Shown here: positions 6,178-7,992 of the stretch, in pieces
Layout: every line of letters begins with the position of its first letter
How positions within the stretch are numbered: the first letter of the stretch is position 1
Source of the DNA: Thiomonas sp.
GTDB lineage: Bacteria; Pseudomonadota; Gammaproteobacteria; Burkholderiales; Burkholderiaceae_C
Length of the DNA stretch: 7,992 nt
Reading direction: 5' to 3'
Assembly (NCBI GenBank): GCA_027451915.1
Contig: DAIDHU010000165.1
Coordinates: 1-7,992, forward strand
The notes under the pieces: generated by a model
The model's database searches: none
Seen by the model: only the letters and a program-made list of their open reading frames with translations
Told to the model about the DNA's origin: nothing
Program-made: the position numbers and the translations under genes

Positions 6178-7992
6178 GCCGGTTCCTCCATGTCCCGCGG
6201 CGGCTCCAGCAGGCGCAGCAACGCGGCTTCGTCGAGCAGTTCCACCCCCAGCTGGCGAGCCTGCTCGAGCTTGCTGCCGGCCTCCTCGCCCACCACCACG
6301 TAGCGGGTCTTGCGCGACACCGAGCCGCTGACCTTGCCGCCGGCGGCCTCGATGCGCTGGCGCGCCTGTTCGCGACTGAGGGTGGGCAGCGTGCCGGTGA
6401 GCACGAAGCTGCTGCCCGCCAGGTGGCGCGACACCGGCTGCGCCGCGGTCTCGTCCCAGTGCACGCCGGCCGCCAGCAGTTGCTGCACCACCTCCCGGTT
6501 GTGCTGCTGCGCGAAAAAGGTGTGGATGCTGGCGGCCACCACGGGGCCGATGTCGCTGACCTGCTCCAGGCGCTCGACGTCGGCGTCCAGCAAGGCCTGC
6601 AGGCCGCCGAAATGACGCGCCAGCTCCTTCGCGGTGGCCTCGCCCACGTGGCGTATGCCCAGCGCGTAGATGAAGCGCGCCAGGGTGGTGCGCAGGCTGG
6701 CGCGAATCGCCCGCACCAGGTTGTCGGCGCTTTTCGCAGCCATGCGGGGCAGCTCGGCCAGTTGCTCCGCGCGCAGCCCGTACAGGTCGGGAAGGGAGCG
6801 CACCAGGCCGAGGTCGACCAGCTGCTCCACCAGCTTGTCCCCCAGGCCCTCGATGTCCATGGCCAGGCGGCTGGCGAAATGCAGCAGCGCCTGCTTGCGT
6901 TGGGCGGAACAGTACAGGCCGCCGCTGCAGCGCCAGTCGACTTCCTCGGGCTCGCGCACGATCTGCGAGCCGCACACCGGGCAGGCCCCGTGCAGCAGGG
7001 CCTGCAGATCGAAGGGCTGCGTGCCGGGCGGGCGCCGCTCGGCCACCACGCCGACGATCTCGGGGATCACGTCGCCGGCGCGGCGCACGATCACGGTGTC
7101 GCCCACGCGCACATCCTTGCGTCGGGCTTCCTCCTCGTTGTGCAGGGTGGCGTTGGTCACGGTCACGCCACCCACGAACACCGGCTCCAGGCGCGCCACC
7201 GGGGTGAGCTTGCCGGTGCGACCCACCTGCACCTCGATGGCCAGCAGCCGGGTGCTGCGCTCCTGCGCCGGGTACTTGTGCGCCACCGCCCACACCGGTT
7301 CGCGGTTGCGAAAGCCCAGTTCGGCCTGCAGGGCCAGGCTGTCGACCTTGTAGACCACGCCGTCGATGTCGAAGGGCAGCGCATCGCGCTCGGCCAGGAT
7401 GCGCGCATGGAAGTCCACCAGCAGCTGCGCGCCGGCTCCGTGCACCCGCTGCGAGGCCACGGGAAGACCCATGTCGGCGAAGGCATCGAGCATCGCGTGC
7501 TGGGAGCCGGGGCGGTCGGGCCAGCCCACGATTTCTCCCCAGCCGTAGGCATAGAAGGACAGCGGGCGCTGCGCCGCCAGGCGCGGATCGAGTTGGCGGA
7601 TGCTGCCGGCGGCGCCGTTGCGCGGGTTGACCAGCGCGGCAAGCCCCTTCGCGCGCTGCGATTCGTTGTAGCGCAGGAAATCGGCGCGCTTCATCAGCAC
7701 CTCGCCGCGAACCTCCAGCACCTCCGGCACCCTGCCCTGCAGGCGCAGGGGCAGGTTGCGGATGGTGCGCACGTTGAGGGTCACGTCCTCGCCGGTCTCG
7801 CCGTCGCCGCGGGTGGCCGCCTGCACGAGTACGCCGTGCTCGTAGCGCACGCTGACGGCGAGGCCGTCGAACTTGAGCTCGGCGTGGTAGACCAGCTGCG
7901 GCGCGTCGGCGTCGAGCCCCAGGCGGTTGCGCAGTCGCTGGTCGAAGGCGCGCGCACCCTGCTCGGTGGTGTCGGTCTCGGTGCGGATGGAC
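6174..7992 (-). CDS. ligA: NAD+-dependent DNA ligase LigA (N-terminus outside window)
   Basis: Seals nicks in duplex DNA using NAD+, joining Okazaki fragments and finishing repair. The frame stays open to the window edge. Counting from the first full codon (7989-7991), the 605 visible residues hold the adenylation motif KFDG (40-43, K40 the AMP-accepting lysine), VRGEV (94-98), FDIDGVVYKVD (207-217) and HKYPAQE (238-244). The OB fold lies at about 257-315. A zinc finger follows with Cys 337, 340, 355 and 361 (CxxC-x14-CxxxxxC), then helix-hairpin-helix repeats (about 443-493) and a C-terminal BRCT domain (about 522-595). Aligning K40 with E. coli K115 leaves about 75 residues (domain Ia, NMN binding) beyond 7992, for a total near 680. 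The GTG at 7850 is an internal valine after GLAVS, not a start. The TGA at 6176-6174 overlaps the fructokinase ATG by four bases. Confidence 0.98.
   Translation of the reverse strand, partial: SIRTETDTTEQGARAFDQRLRNRLGLDADAPQLVYHAELKFDGLAVSVRYEHGVLVQAATRGDGETGEDVTLNVRTIRNLPLRLQGRVPEVLEVRGEVLMKRADFLRYNESQRAKGLAALVNPRNGAAGSIRQLDPRLAAQRPLSFYAYGWGEIVGWPDRPGSQHAMLDAFADMGLPVASQRVHGAGAQLLVDFHARILAERDALPFDIDGVVYKVDSLALQAELGFRNREPVWAVAHKYPAQERSTRLLAIEVQVGRTGKLTPVARLEPVFVGGVTVTNATLHNEEEARRKDVRVGDTVIVRRAGDVIPEIVGVVAERRPPGTQPFDLQALLHGACPVCGSQIVREPEEVDWRCSGGLYCSAQRKQALLHFASRLAMDIEGLGDKLVEQLVDLGLVRSLPDLYGLRAEQLAELPRMAAKSADNLVRAIRASLRTTLARFIYALGIRHVGEATAKELARHFGGLQALLDADVERLEQVSDIGPVVAASIHTFFAQQHNREVVQQLLAAGVHWDETAAQPVSRHLAGSSFVLTGTLPTLSREQARQRIEAAGGKVSGSVSRKTRYVVVGEEAGSKLEQARQLGVELLDEAALLRLLEPPRDMEEPA
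6184..6189 (-). promoter_or_regulatory. Strong Shine-Dalgarno for the fructokinase gene
   Basis: On the minus strand GGAGGA lies six bases before the ATG at 6177, inside the last codons of ligA. It fixes the start of the kinase gene and suggests that it is translated efficiently even though it overlaps the ligA stop. It is the best ribosome binding site in the window. Confidence 0.75.

Noticed and set aside
5104..6303. A 399-codon plus-strand frame over the end of hldD and across mak
   Set aside because: It is antisense to a motif-complete ROK kinase and has low-complexity composition and no start context.
5230..7293. The kinase frame read open upstream through ligA, suggesting a 687-residue fusion
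   Set aside because: Upstream of 6177 the translation is an out-of-frame shadow of ligA. The true start is fixed by the GGAGGA box and by the ROK N-terminal motif DLGGTK ten residues in.
7848..7850. GTG as the start of ligA on the minus strand
   Set aside because: The frame stays open to 7992 and encodes the catalytic KFDG motif upstream of this codon.

Overview
The window is a GC-rich, densely coded stretch of proteobacterial chromosome. The gene order rpsA-ihfB-lapA-lapB-heptose kinase-hldD, a LapB N-terminus that starts MEFELWWLL, and a heptose kinase not fused to its adenylyltransferase partner all point to a betaproteobacterium, probably Burkholderiales. The genus cannot be fixed from this sequence. 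No mobile elements, RNA genes, CRISPR arrays or foreign-looking islands were found. No gap between genes reaches 300 bases; the largest is 156.

Plus strand, 1-5215: the 3' two thirds of rpsA (ribosomal protein S1; its start lies left of the window), a terminator-like hairpin, then ihfB (integration host factor beta). A 156-base gap holds an 8-bp inverted repeat and a weak promoter candidate. It is followed by lapA-lapB (overlapping), the heptose-7-phosphate kinase gene two bases after lapB, and hldD 39 bases later. LapA/LapB are the inner-membrane proteins that in E. coli control LpxC turnover and lipopolysaccharide assembly. The next two genes supply ADP-heptose for the LPS inner core, so 1742-5215 reads as one LPS-related transcription unit.

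Minus strand, 7992-5230: ligA (NAD+-dependent DNA ligase; its N-terminal start lies right of the window), followed by a Mak-type ROK-family fructokinase gene. The two overlap by four bases (ATGA), with a strong Shine-Dalgarno for the second gene inside the end of ligA. This unit converges on hldD with only 14 bases between the stop codons and a GC-rich inverted repeat there.

This is mostly well-known core genome. I see no convincing undescribed system. The points worth a second look are the ligA-mak coupling, the palindrome in the lapA leader, the absence of Shine-Dalgarno sequences before ihfB and lapA, and the tandem hairpins after rpsA.
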